Shown here piece by piece: positions 56,482-64,000 of a DNA stretch of 64,000 nt. Both the position numbers and the translations under genes were made by a program. Source of the DNA: Paenibacillus bouchesdurhonensis (GTDB lineage Bacteria; Bacillota; Bacilli; Paenibacillales; Paenibacillaceae). Numbering within the stretch: position 1 is the first letter of the stretch; each line of letters begins with the position of its first letter. Under the pieces are notes generated by a model that had not been told where the DNA came from, ran no database searches, and saw only the letters and a program-made list of their open reading frames with translations. The stretch is from NCBI RefSeq assembly GCF_900155685.1, contig NZ_LT732548.1, positions 1,756,696 to 1,820,695 of the forward strand. The letters run 5' to 3'.

Positions 56482-56500
56482 GATGAACTAGTAGTTCATC
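56482..56500. promoter_or_regulatory. Perfect palindrome between the PocR regulator and gldA
   Basis: GATGAACTAGTAGTTCATC: 9-bp arms around a single base, with TATATAA and TTATATA further out. It sits 62 bp before the regulator start and about 310 bp before gldA; a likely operator, or a dyad within the regulator promoter. Confidence 0.45.
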
Positions 56501-56808
56501 ATTATATAAATGGATTTATAGTAGTTAGTTTCTACGGCAAAGAAGGGAATGTAGATTTGGAGCAGCAGCGATCGTAGTAACATTATACGTACTAGCCCCA
56601 CATCCATTTTAATAGTCCATCCTCTTATATATTATACTAAACTCTATACGAAATTCATGACCTCCAGGACAAAATAGTCCAATTTCACGTCCTGACAACA
56701 AAAAAATACGATATGAAATTGCTTTAAATGGGGCTTATTCTTCCGTGACTATACAGGAGCCACTGCCTAAAATAGGGGTATAATCTATTAAGGGAGGAAC
56801 TTTTGATC

Positions 56809-57945
56809 ATGAGAAGAGCCTTTATTAGTCCGGCAAAATATGTCCAAGGCGAGGATGAATTGCTTAACTTGGGTTATTATGTAAAAACGTTTGGGGATTC
56901 CGCGCTATTGATTGCCCATCCTGATGATGTGGCGCGAGTGAAAGAGAAGCTGGATGCAACTGCAACCAAGTTTAATATCACTTTTGTTGAAAGCGATTTC
57001 CAAGGGGAGTGCTCAAGACTAGAGGTCGCGCGCTTACAAGCCATTGCTAAGGAGCATCGCTGTGCCTGCACCATCGGACTCGGCGGGGGGAAGGCGATTG
57101 ATACCGCGAAATGCGTAGCTGAAGGGGAGGCGCTGATCATCGTGCCGACGATTGTCGCGACGGATGCGCCGACGAGCCATTCGGCCGTACTGTATACGCC
57201 TGAGGGAGCCTTTGATGATTATGCTTATTTTAAACAAAGCCCTAGCGTGGTCATGATTGATACGACAGTGATTGCGAATGCGCCGACCCGATTTCTTATA
57301 GCCGGCATGGGGGATGCGATTTCTACTTATTTTGAGGCGAGAGCCACGGCGAGATCCTATTCGAACGTAAACGCCGGACTGCCAAACGGTGTTCGGGAAG
57401 GGATATGCGGAGATGCCAAAGGAACCAAGACAGCATTAGCCTTAGCAAAATTATGTTATGAAATGTTATTAGAAGATGGTCTGAAGGCCAAACTATCCTG
57501 TGATCGGAATGTTGTTACGCCTGCATTGGAGAACATCGTTGAGGCCAATATTTTGCTATCCGGCCTAGGATTCGAGAGCGGGGGCTTAGCGGCAGCGCAT
57601 GCGATCCATAACGGATTAACTTCGCTTGAAGGGACCCATGGTTATTATCATGGAGAAAAGGTAGCTTTCAGCACGATTGCCCAATTGGTTCTTGAAAATG
57701 CAGATCAGGACGAAATCGATGAAGTTCTCTCGTTCTGTGCTTCGGTCGGCCTGCCTATTTGCCTAGCTGACTTGGGCGTAGACAGCATATCGGACGAAGA
57801 ATTGCAGGAAGTTGCCAAGAAGGCTTGTATCCCAGAAGAATCGATTCATTCGATGCCATTTCCGATTACAGAGGAAGCGGTAGCAGCAGCGATTATGGTC
57901 GCAGACCAAATTGGACGTGAATTCAAAATGAACAAGGAGGCATAA
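56809..57945 (+). CDS. gldA: Glycerol dehydrogenase
   Basis: 378 residues, iron/zinc-type alcohol dehydrogenase family, GldA group. It has RRAFISPAKYVQGEDELLNL, the NAD-binding IGLGGGKAIDTAKCVA, PTIVATDAPTSHSAV, and the metal-binding region AGMGDAISTYFEARA with GLAAAHAIHNGL and THGYYHGEKVAF. It oxidises glycerol to dihydroxyacetone with NAD. I chose ATG 56809; TTG 56803 is closer to GGGAGG and remains possible. One nucleotide separates it from the kinase gene, so the pair works as oxidation followed by phosphorylation. Confidence 0.94.
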   Translation: MRRAFISPAKYVQGEDELLNLGYYVKTFGDSALLIAHPDDVARVKEKLDATATKFNITFVESDFQGECSRLEVARLQAIAKEHRCACTIGLGGGKAIDTAKCVAEGEALIIVPTIVATDAPTSHSAVLYTPEGAFDDYAYFKQSPSVVMIDTTVIANAPTRFLIAGMGDAISTYFEARATARSYSNVNAGLPNGVREGICGDAKGTKTALALAKLCYEMLLEDGLKAKLSCDRNVVTPALENIVEANILLSGLGFESGGLAAAHAIHNGLTSLEGTHGYYHGEKVAFSTIAQLVLENADQDEIDEVLSFCASVGLPICLADLGVDSISDEELQEVAKKACIPEESIHSMPFPITEEAVAAAIMVADQIGREFKMNKEA

Positions 57946-57946
57946 G

Positions 57947-59716
57947 GTGAAGAAGATCATCAATCAACCCGATACGCTCGTTAGAGAAATGTGCAACGGC
58001 ATAGTTTTGGCTCATCCGAGTCTAGTGTTCGATAGTAAGTACAAAATTATTTCCAAGAAAATCATCAACGAGGATAAAGTAACGCTAATCAGCGGTGGCG
58101 GAAGCGGCCACGAGCCGGCACATGCGGGGTTTGTAGGGAAGGGCATGCTGGATGTGGCGGTATGCGGCGATGTATTTGCCTCTCCTTCCCAAATCCAAGT
58201 CTATCAAGGGATACGAAACTCTGTAAGCAACAAGGGAACGCTGCTAATTATTAAAAATTACAGCGGCGACATTATGAATTTCAAGAATGCAGCTCATTTG
58301 GCGAGTGAGGATGGCATCAAGGTCGACTATGTTATCGTCGATGATGACATTGCTGTAGAGGATAGTCTTTATACGGTAGGCAAAAGAGGCGTTGCGGGAA
58401 CGGTGCTCGTCCACAAAATTGCCGGGGCCGCGGCAGAGGCAGGTTTATCGCTGGGCGAAGTCAAAGAGCTGGCAGAACATGCCGTCGGCAGCATTCGCAG
58501 TATCGGCTTTGCCCTTACCTCCTGCACCGTTCCCGCGAAGGGTTCACCTACGTTTCATCTGGAAGAGCAGGAAATGGAGTATGGTGTCGGTATTCATGGC
58601 GAGCCGGGCATTCGGAGAGAGGCCGTGCTATCAGCGGATGAATTAGCCCAGCGGATGGTGACGGCCTTGCTGAGCAACCTGCATATGGACGATGACAAAG
58701 AACAAGAGGTGGCGGTGCTGATCAATGGGTTCGGCGGCACGCCGCTGCAGGAGCTTTATTTGCTGAATCATTCCGTAACGCGTGAACTAGCAGCGAAGAA
58801 CAAAGGAATATATAAGGCTTTTGTCGGCAACTACATGACCAGCATCGATATGGCCGGGGCATCGGTAACAATCATGAAGCTTGACCCTACGTTGAAAAAA
58901 TGGCTGGCAGAGCCTTGCAATACACCGGCATTGGTCGTTCAGGAGCCATTCGAGCCTGTAGTCTTCACGGAGGTTGTTCACAATCCGCAGAATGAGAAGG
59001 CGGATCGATCGGTATCCTACAAGAATGAGACAGATCCAGCGAGCGCCATCGTAGAGCATAACCAGCTTTCCCTGCAAAATATCATCTATCTGATCGATCA
59101 AATGAGTGAGGTCGTCATTGAGCACGAAGTACCCTTCTGCGAATTGGATGCTCATGCGGGTGACGGGGACTTTGGCATGAGTATTGCCAAGGGATTCAAG
59201 CAATTGAAGACTGAGTGGCCGGACATAGTAACGCAGAATTCAGCGGATATTGGCAGCTTTCTAGACGCTTGCTCGTTAATTATTATGGAGCATTGCGGCG
59301 GAGCTTCGGGGCCGATTTGGGGCTCTGCCTTCCGAGCGGCAAGCAAATATGCAGGAGGAAGACAAGCGCTCTCTGTGGATGAAGTTGCTGGAATGATGGC
59401 TGCCGTAGTTCAAGGTATTCAGCAAACCGGGGAAAGAACATTCGGCAGGGGGGCGGTCGTCGGCGACAAAACCCTAATCGATGCACTTGTGCCTTATGCT
59501 GAGTCCTGGAAACAGAGCGCTGGGCGTGGCGAAGATATAAAGACCGCATCGAATAAGGCGGCAGAAGCTGCTGTAGATGGAGCGAAACAAACCGAGGCCA
59601 TTGTAGCCCGGATGGGTAGAGCCGGAGCGGTGGGCGAGCGCAGTATTGGTTACCCCGATGCCGGAGCCCATGCCTTGGGCGTAATATTTACAGAGCTGGC
59701 CAAAGCATTAAAATAG
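57947..59716 (+). CDS. Dihydroxyacetone kinase, single-chain (DhaK-DhaL) ATP type
   Basis: 589 residues. Residues 1-330 form DhaK, with GGGSGHEPAHAGFVG and GIHGEPGIRRE, the latter holding the His that binds dihydroxyacetone covalently. Residues about 375-589 form DhaL, with DAHAGDGDFGMSIAKGF for Mg-ATP and GGASGPIWGSAF. The fused layout is that of ATP-dependent enzymes, not the PTS-dependent three-protein form. GTG start behind AAGGAGG. It converts the product of the dehydrogenase to dihydroxyacetone phosphate for glycolysis. Confidence 0.94.
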   Translation: MKKIINQPDTLVREMCNGIVLAHPSLVFDSKYKIISKKIINEDKVTLISGGGSGHEPAHAGFVGKGMLDVAVCGDVFASPSQIQVYQGIRNSVSNKGTLLIIKNYSGDIMNFKNAAHLASEDGIKVDYVIVDDDIAVEDSLYTVGKRGVAGTVLVHKIAGAAAEAGLSLGEVKELAEHAVGSIRSIGFALTSCTVPAKGSPTFHLEEQEMEYGVGIHGEPGIRREAVLSADELAQRMVTALLSNLHMDDDKEQEVAVLINGFGGTPLQELYLLNHSVTRELAAKNKGIYKAFVGNYMTSIDMAGASVTIMKLDPTLKKWLAEPCNTPALVVQEPFEPVVFTEVVHNPQNEKADRSVSYKNETDPASAIVEHNQLSLQNIIYLIDQMSEVVIEHEVPFCELDAHAGDGDFGMSIAKGFKQLKTEWPDIVTQNSADIGSFLDACSLIIMEHCGGASGPIWGSAFRAASKYAGGRQALSVDEVAGMMAAVVQGIQQTGERTFGRGAVVGDKTLIDALVPYAESWKQSAGRGEDIKTASNKAAEAAVDGAKQTEAIVARMGRAGAVGERSIGYPDAGAHALGVIFTELAKALK

Positions 59717-59724
59717 GAAAAGAA

Positions 59725-59758
59725 GCAAGCACAGCTCCGGGACACCGGAGCTGTTTGC
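59725..59758. terminator. Terminator shared by convergent genes
   Basis: ACAGCTCCGG, loop GACA, CCGGAGCTGT, with outer GCAA/TTGC pairing. It fills the 44-bp gap between the kinase gene and the converging minus-strand gene. Confidence 0.75.
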
Positions 59759-59760
59759 AT

Positions 59761-60087
59761 TTAGAGAATTCTGTCAAGATGCAGGATTTCCTCCACATCA
59801 TCCATTTGGACGATCAGTAATTCAAACTCCTCCCCATGACGAGCATAAATTTGCGGGAGCAAAATTCCTAGGTTGTTCTTCTCCTCCGTCTGGCTCATTA
59901 AATCCTCCAATAAAACCGAAACGCCCCGATGGTCGCCGTAATCCTCTGCCTCAAGAGGCTCCAGGGGAGCGGGCAGAGATATGTATAATGTCTTGGACCA
60001 GTCAAGCTCGCCGGGTTCTGTCTTGATTACGAGCTGCAGCGGTCTAAAGGCTTCGTCATAAAAATCGCAATATGCTCTAATTCGCAA
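59761..60087 (-). CDS. Hypothetical acidic protein in the repressor/ImmA operon
   Basis: 108 residues, acidic, no membrane segment or known motif (starts MRIRAYCDFYDEAFRPLQ). It begins 6 nt after the ImmA-type gene, so it is co-transcribed with it. Function unknown; proteins of this size follow phage-type ImmA genes without a common role. Confidence 0.6.
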   Translation of the reverse strand: MRIRAYCDFYDEAFRPLQLVIKTEPGELDWSKTLYISLPAPLEPLEAEDYGDHRGVSVLLEDLMSQTEEKNNLGILLPQIYARHGEEFELLIVQMDDVEEILHLDRIL

Positions 60088-60093
60088 TTCGCT

Positions 60094-60693
60094 TCATTCC
60101 TTTTCTGATAGCTGCTTCTCCAACTGGGAGAGTATCCGCTGGGTTTCGGCAGACCATCTTATTTCCGGCTCCGTCTCGCTCTGTCTTCTTTCGGCTTCTT
60201 GTGCAGCTGCGATCAGGCTGCCCTGCAGGACGCGGCGCTGAATTTGGTCGAGACGCTGTTCAGCGAGATCGAGCGGAATATGAAATGCATCGGCAAGATA
60301 AGGAATCGCCTCGCTTCGATGATCCGGGATTGGCAATTTTTCAAACATATAGAAAGGGACAGCCGCATACAGTACGAAATGATCCGCCTCCGACTCCTGG
60401 GCGTGCTTGAATAGGCTAGGCATATGGCGCTGATCTCCCGAGTGCCTGAGAACATGGCATAATTCATGAAAGAAAATGACCCTGGCCTTGGCGTCATCCA
60501 TATGCTTGTTCAGAAATATAACCCGTTCTTCGTTATCGGAGAAGGAAGGACAGGCGGCGTATACGAGTTCTATGTCAAAAGCTTCGGCAATCCGCTCAAT
60601 ATCATGCTGCTCAGCATCCAGCAGGCCGCTGCTTCGATATTTAGAGTTGATCCACTGCTCTAGATAGGTCTCTTGATAATAGGAAAACAACAT
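60094..60693 (-). CDS. ImmA/IrrE-family metallopeptidase
   Basis: 199 residues with the zinc-protease motif HELCH in RVIFFHELCHVLRHSG, and a downstream SEADHFVLYAAVPFYM typical of the ImmA/IrrE (DUF955) family. I chose ATG 60693, preceded by AGAGGTG; GTG 60702 is in frame. In ICEBs1 and related phages, ImmA cleaves the neighbouring XRE repressor to release the element. The XRE gene here is directly upstream on the same strand, so the pair fits this switch. Confidence 0.9.
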   Translation of the reverse strand: MLFSYYQETYLEQWINSKYRSSGLLDAEQHDIERIAEAFDIELVYAACPSFSDNEERVIFLNKHMDDAKARVIFFHELCHVLRHSGDQRHMPSLFKHAQESEADHFVLYAAVPFYMFEKLPIPDHRSEAIPYLADAFHIPLDLAEQRLDQIQRRVLQGSLIAAAQEAERRQSETEPEIRWSAETQRILSQLEKQLSEKE

Positions 60694-60804
60694 GGATATC
60701 ACCTCTTATGGGAATGTATGTTCGGTTCAGGGGTGTAAATAAAGGTCCTGGAAGTAAGGACCCGAGTATGATCATTAAATGGGATGATGCTGCCTCCATT
60801 ATAT

Positions 60805-61158
60805 TCATTTATTGGATTGGTTGTCCAGCAGCTTCTTCTTCTGTTCCCGATAAGCCTTCAAAGCAGCTTCCATCATGGCGATTTCATCAGGAGTATATGC
60901 TTCTGGCCCGCCGTAAAAAGACATGCTTGCCTGCATTCCCTCCGTTGGTGAAGGGTCGGAAGTACGTCCCAGCAAATAATCCCCGTTCGTATCCAGCGCG
61001 TCGACGATCCTTCGCAGCGATTCGGGATCCGGCTTCCGGTCGTTCGTCTCATATCTCGACAACTGAACCGTTGTTAAGTCGGCTCGTGATGCGAGGTCTT
61101 TTTGGGTTAAGTTTTTCAGTTCTCGAAGATGCTTGATCCGATCGCCCAGTGTATGCAT
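60805..61158 (-). CDS. XRE-family repressor (ImmR-like)
   Basis: 117 residues. N-terminal helix-turn-helix (LGDRIKHLRELKNLTQKDLA; RADLTTVQLSRYET) and a C-terminal tail (EIAMMEAALKAYREQKKK). ATG 61158 follows GAGGGAG. It is divergent from the ArpU-type gene, and four similar dyads lie in and near the shared promoter, so it probably represses rightward transcription until the adjacent ImmA-type protease removes it. Confidence 0.9.
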   Translation of the reverse strand: MHTLGDRIKHLRELKNLTQKDLASRADLTTVQLSRYETNDRKPDPESLRRIVDALDTNGDYLLGRTSDPSPTEGMQASMSFYGGPEAYTPDEIAMMEAALKAYREQKKKLLDNQSNK

Positions 61159-61214
61159 AGACACTCCCTCTTCTTGAATGTGCTAATAAAAAACGACATG
61201 CACAATATATATCA

Positions 61215-61229
61215 TTGCCATACTGGTAT
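61215..61229. promoter_or_regulatory. Repressor operator a
   Basis: TTGCCATACTGGTAT, 57 bp upstream of the XRE start. It shares the pattern TTGCCRTAYTGGTAA with sites b and d. Confidence 0.6.
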
Positions 61230-61252
61230 GAAAACAAATAAAGTGTAAGTTG

Positions 61253-61281
61253 TTGACAATGCCATATTGGTAATATATAAT
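61253..61281 (+). promoter_or_regulatory. Consensus sigma-A promoter with repressor operator b in its spacer
   Basis: TTGACA (61253-61258), 17 bp, TATAAT (61276-61281): a perfect consensus promoter pointing to the ArpU-type gene. The spacer contains TGCCATATTGGTAA (61260-61273), so bound repressor would block polymerase directly. Confidence 0.85.
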
Positions 61282-61290
61282 GCGATTAGT

Positions 61291-61307
61291 GTTACCGATT
61301 CGGTAAC
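61291..61307. promoter_or_regulatory. Repressor operator c
   Basis: GTTACCGATTCGGTAAC: perfect 7-bp arms with a 3-bp centre, just downstream of the promoter, close to the expected transcription start. Confidence 0.65.
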
Positions 61308-61385
61308 ATAAACTTTGATTAACAAGTTATATTATTCATTTTACATGGTTCAGGCTGGTAAATCAACACTAGTCATAAAGGAATG

Positions 61386-61400
61386 TTGCCGTACTGGTAA
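61386..61400. promoter_or_regulatory. Repressor operator d
   Basis: TTGCCGTACTGGTAA in the leader of the ArpU-type gene. Confidence 0.55.
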
Positions 61401-61440
61401 TTTCGAAGGCGTCAAAATTATCTTCATGGAGGGATTGGCA

Positions 61441-61938
61441 ATGGGGAAAAGACATATTAATTCATTTGGGATTTTTCATAGTTTACCGGTGGACGAAGCC
61501 GCAACTCGGTCGGCAGTCATTCAGCTTCTCGAAGAAGTGAGGCAGTATCGGCAAATCGGTTATATCCGCCAGATGGTGAATGTAACTCATAATTATGCTC
61601 CAAGATACCACGGGGCGACCCATCTCGTTTCTAAGCCGACCGAGCAGACAGCGATTCGGAACATCGACAAAGAAGCCGAGCTGCAAAGGAAGTCGGAGCT
61701 GCTGGATCAGGCCATGAACGGGCTGTCCAGTACGCAGCGGGAAGTTATTGAACGAAGTTATTTGGATGATGAACGGGAGTATGATTTCATTAGCTGCGGG
61801 GAAATGGGGATTAGCGACCGGACGTATCGGCGCATCAAAGCTAGCGCTCTCAAGCTGCTGGCGATCGCAATGAAGCTTGAAGTTTTTGCAGAACCCGAGG
61901 ATAGGAGAGCAACCGTATCTGTGCATGAAGTCGGCTAA
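61441..61938 (+). CDS. ArpU-family phage-type transcriptional regulator
   Basis: 165 residues, sigma-factor-like region 4 fold: LLDQAMNGLSSTQREVIERS, then CGEMGISDRTYRRIKASAL. ArpU-type proteins are late-gene regulators of Gram-positive phages and related elements. I chose ATG 61441 behind TGGAGGG; the frame is open back to 61315 without a better site. It is expressed from the repressor-controlled consensus promoter at 61253. No other phage genes follow; the next gene is a galactanase. Confidence 0.8.
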   Translation: MGKRHINSFGIFHSLPVDEAATRSAVIQLLEEVRQYRQIGYIRQMVNVTHNYAPRYHGATHLVSKPTEQTAIRNIDKEAELQRKSELLDQAMNGLSSTQREVIERSYLDDEREYDFISCGEMGISDRTYRRIKASALKLLAIAMKLEVFAEPEDRRATVSVHEVG

Positions 61939-62020
61939 GAGTCGGCTTCTTTTGTGGGGGGAGAGAAAATTACTTTAATTAAGGGGGGAGTCCCAGCATG
62001 GCCTCATCTTCTAACATAAT

Positions 62021-62096
62021 CCAAAATTATTATATAAAAGCTAAAGTTTTATTATATATCCACATCATTGTAAGCGCTTTATAATCTGAGTGTAGC
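62021..62096 (+). repeat. Promoter-region repeat A (similar to 63837-63912), with cre-like site
   Basis: About 76 bp: AAAATTATTATATA, then GTTTTATTATATATC, then TTGTAAGCGCTTTAT (62068-62082, cre-like with one mismatch) and TATAAT (62080-62085). The same order recurs before 63935, and less exactly before 50141. Probably an activator site pair plus CcpA site. Confidence 0.6.
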
Positions 62097-62127
62097 AAAA
62101 ATACCATGTTAAAAGGAGTTGTTGTTA

Positions 62128-63765
62128 GTGGGTAAATGGGTTAGAGCTATTGCTTTAGCAGGTGTAGTTGCACTTTTTACATCTATGATCACTCCTCTTC
62201 AAGAAACAAAGGCTGCTGGAGGCTTCGTTATGGGGGGAGACGTTTCAATGCTCCATGAAGTTGAGCAGTTAGGCGGGAAGTTCTACGATCAGGGCACTCC
62301 AAAAGATGCTCTGCAAATTTTAAGCGCTCATGGCATGAATGCTGTCCGATTGCGTCTATGGGTTGACCCGTATGACAGTTTCGGAAATCCTTATGGCGGT
62401 GGAACAAACGATCTGGCTACGACTATATCTCTTGCACAGCGAGCGAAGGCACAAGGTATGGAGGTGCTGCTGGATTTTCACTTCAGTGATTTCTGGGCAG
62501 ACCCAGGGAAGCAGAACAAGCCTAAAGCTTGGCAGAGCTTAACGTACAACCAACTGCTAACCACGGTATATGACTATACGCATAGTGTAATTACGCAAAT
62601 GAAAGCGGCTGGCGTGATGCCTGATATGGTTCAGGTAGGAAACGAGGCAAGCAGCGGCATCCTCTGGAATGATGGCAAGGTGGGGGGAGGCATTGATGAT
62701 TTTACGAAACTCGGAGAACTGTTTACCTCTGCTATTAATGGGATTAATGCGGCCCTCAGTTCTAGTGAGAACATTGAGATTGTTCTGCATTTGGATCATG
62801 GCGGCGACAACAATTTATACACTTGGTGGTTCGATAAAATTGAAGCGGAGAACGTGGATTACGATATTATCGGCTTGACCTACTATCCGTTTTGGCATGG
62901 AACGATGGGAGAATTGGCGTATAATCTTAATGCGATCAGCAGCCGTTACAATAAGGACGTAATGATTGTGGAAACGTCGTATGGCTTTACGCTGGATGAT
63001 GGTGATGGTTTAGGCAACTCTTTTTACACGGCGGAAGAAAGCATTGGGGGTTACCCGGCTACGGTAGAAGGCCAGACGGCGTATTTGCGGGATTTGAAGG
63101 AAATTGTTAGGGATGTCCCAAACAACCGAGGCCGCGGCATTTTCTGGTGGGAGCCGACATGGCTGCCTGTTGCAGGGGCTAACTGGGGGACGGATGCAGG
63201 CAAGCTGTACAACAATGATACTGGATTACTATCTAATCCTTGGGACAATCAGACCTTGTTTGATTTTAATGGAAATGTGTTGTCTACAGTTTCAGTATTT
63301 ACACCAAGTGCTCCAACCAACCTTGTTGCTAATCATAGCTTTGAGGCCGATGGTTGGACAACAACACCATCTAGTTGGAATCGCTGGGCAGCCGATACGG
63401 CATCCTATAATGCTATTAAGGTTGAAGAAAACGGTATTACGGGCAGCTATAAGCTGACGCATTGGAGTGATTCTGCTTATGAGGCCTCTACGTACCAGAC
63501 TGTTTCAGGATTAAGCAATGGTACCTATACTTTATCCGCTTGGGTGCTTAACAGTGGCGGACAAAATACGCTGCAGCTTTACGCTAAAAATTACGGGGGG
63601 TCAGAACGGAACGTCAATCTTCCTGTTAGCCCAACAAAGTGGGTAAAAGTAAAAATTGAAAACATCAGTGTTACAAATGGTCAAATCGAATTAGGCATTT
63701 ATTCAGATGCGAATGCTGATAATTGGATGAACCTCGATAACGTCAAACTTTATAAAACAAACTAG
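62128..63765 (+). CDS. Secreted GH53 endo-beta-1,4-galactanase with C-terminal CBM61
   Basis: 545 residues. Signal peptide to about residue 31 (LQETKAAGG). GH53 barrel (about 32-390) with GGDVSMLHEVE, MNAVRLRLWVDP, the acid/base Glu in VQVGNEASSGILW, and the nucleophile Glu in MIVETSYGF. Residues about 400-545 are a CBM61-type galactan-binding module (VANHSFEADGW, SYKLTHWSD). It cuts beta-1,4-galactan side chains of pectin outside the cell. GTG 62128 is chosen because AAAGGAG lies 9 nt upstream; TTGs at 62119 and 62122 are closer to it. Confidence 0.93.
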   Translation: MGKWVRAIALAGVVALFTSMITPLQETKAAGGFVMGGDVSMLHEVEQLGGKFYDQGTPKDALQILSAHGMNAVRLRLWVDPYDSFGNPYGGGTNDLATTISLAQRAKAQGMEVLLDFHFSDFWADPGKQNKPKAWQSLTYNQLLTTVYDYTHSVITQMKAAGVMPDMVQVGNEASSGILWNDGKVGGGIDDFTKLGELFTSAINGINAALSSSENIEIVLHLDHGGDNNLYTWWFDKIEAENVDYDIIGLTYYPFWHGTMGELAYNLNAISSRYNKDVMIVETSYGFTLDDGDGLGNSFYTAEESIGGYPATVEGQTAYLRDLKEIVRDVPNNRGRGIFWWEPTWLPVAGANWGTDAGKLYNNDTGLLSNPWDNQTLFDFNGNVLSTVSVFTPSAPTNLVANHSFEADGWTTTPSSWNRWAADTASYNAIKVEENGITGSYKLTHWSDSAYEASTYQTVSGLSNGTYTLSAWVLNSGGQNTLQLYAKNYGGSERNVNLPVSPTKWVKVKIENISVTNGQIELGIYSDANADNWMNLDNVKLYKTN

Positions 63766-63783
63766 CCATGAAGTTTGGTTGGC

Positions 63784-63828
63784 AGTCTTAGGCACGCCAT
63801 ATATCGTTCGCCTAAGACTTTTTTTTTG
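63784..63828 (+). terminator. Intrinsic terminator of the galactanase gene
   Basis: AGTCTTAGGC and GCCTAAGACT with nine Ts. Confidence 0.9.
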
Positions 63829-63836
63829 CTGAAGAG

Positions 63837-63912
63837 CCAAAATTATTATATACACCCTGAAGTTTTATTATATATCTACCTCCTTGGAAGCGTTTTATAA
63901 TTTAAGTGAAGC
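63837..63912 (+). repeat. Promoter-region repeat B, with cre-like site
   Basis: Closely similar to 62021-62096: CCAAAATTATTATATA, AAGTTTTATTATATATC, TTGGAAGCGTTTTAT (63884-63898, cre-like) and a TATAAT-type -10. It drives the lipoprotein gene at 63935. Confidence 0.65.
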
Positions 63913-63934
63913 AGAAAAAAGAGGGGGAGTTCTT

Positions 63935-64000
63935 ATGAAGAAAGCCTGGATGTGGTCATTCATCTTCATTCTTTTAATTTCATTAACGGCGTGTGCGCCG
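63935..64000 (+). CDS. Lipoprotein start (probable sugar-binding protein), cut by window end
   Basis: Only 22 codons are visible: a signal peptide ending in the lipobox LTAC (MKKAWMWSFIFI, then LLISLTACAP), behind GAGGGGGAG. The position after a galactanase and its shared promoter pattern suggest the binding protein of a galacto-oligosaccharide ABC transporter. Confidence 0.65.
   Translation, partial: MKKAWMWSFIFILLISLTACAP

Noticed and set aside
59761..61938. A complete prophage or ICE
   Set aside because: Only the regulatory module is present; integrase, replication, structural or conjugation genes are absent on both sides within the window.
1..64000. CRISPR arrays, tRNA or rRNA genes
   Set aside because: I found no regularly spaced repeats and no cloverleaf or rRNA-like segments while reading both strands.

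Overview
The window looks like chromosome of a spore-forming, Gram-positive Paenibacillus-type Bacillota. The evidence is a complete sporulation sigma factor K gene, an S-layer-homology (SLH) anchored exoenzyme, many CUT1-type sugar ABC transporters with no ATPase gene beside them, a YesM/YesN-type two-component system, strong AGGAGG ribosome binding sites and frequent TTG/GTG starts. I see no rRNA, tRNA or CRISPR array.

Layout. (1) 1-3.4 kb: the end of mcrB, mcrC (McrBC restriction) and a C45-type amide hydrolase. (2) 3.6-4.3 kb: intact sigK. (3) 4.3-7.5 kb: AT-rich DNA with a badly decayed antiphage-type NTPase/nuclease gene. (4) 7.7-33 kb: a large fructan (inulin/levan) utilisation island. 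It has a LacI regulator with four operators, an LplB/YtcP-type ABC transporter, a fructokinase-GH32 fusion, a cytosolic LamG-GH32 enzyme and a 1883-residue secreted LamG-GH32-SLH enzyme. After a dead IS66 piece comes a second fructan operon: AraC regulator, ABC transporter, GH32 hydrolase, broken LacI gene, ROK fructokinase. A GH91 difructose-anhydride enzyme without signal peptide closes the island. (5) 33.3-33.8 kb: a second, 5'-truncated sigK copy. (6) 34-42.6 kb: a one-module NRPS, a BtrH-like partner, an MMPL exporter and an OmpR-type two-component pair, followed by a third, vestigial sigK 3' end. (7) 42.7-53.3 kb: GH105 with an AraC regulator, hydroxylamine reductase, and a YesMN-type two-component system with a sugar ABC transporter. 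(8) 53.4-59.7 kb: a gene scrap, a secreted Ig-like-domain protein, and a glycerol/dihydroxyacetone module. (9) 59.8-61.9 kb: a phage/ICE-like repressor, ImmA protease and ArpU module. (10) 62-64 kb: a GH53 galactanase and the start of another lipoprotein.

How the genes work together. The most interesting proposal is that the island is a salvage pathway for cyclic or anhydro fructans. A cell-wall-anchored endo-type enzyme would act outside. Two ABC transporters would import the products. Inside, a paralogous LamG-GH32 enzyme and a GH91 enzyme would open cyclic products, and conventional GH32 enzymes and two fructokinases would finish the job. Both LamG-GH32 enzymes carry Glu at the usual Asp nucleophile position, as fungal endo-inulinases do. 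The island sits between two 504-bp direct repeats of sigK, and the NRPS segment sits between the second and third sigK-derived sequences, so sigK looks like a repeated insertion point. The right-hand part of the window points to pectin side-chain (galactan and rhamnogalacturonan) use.
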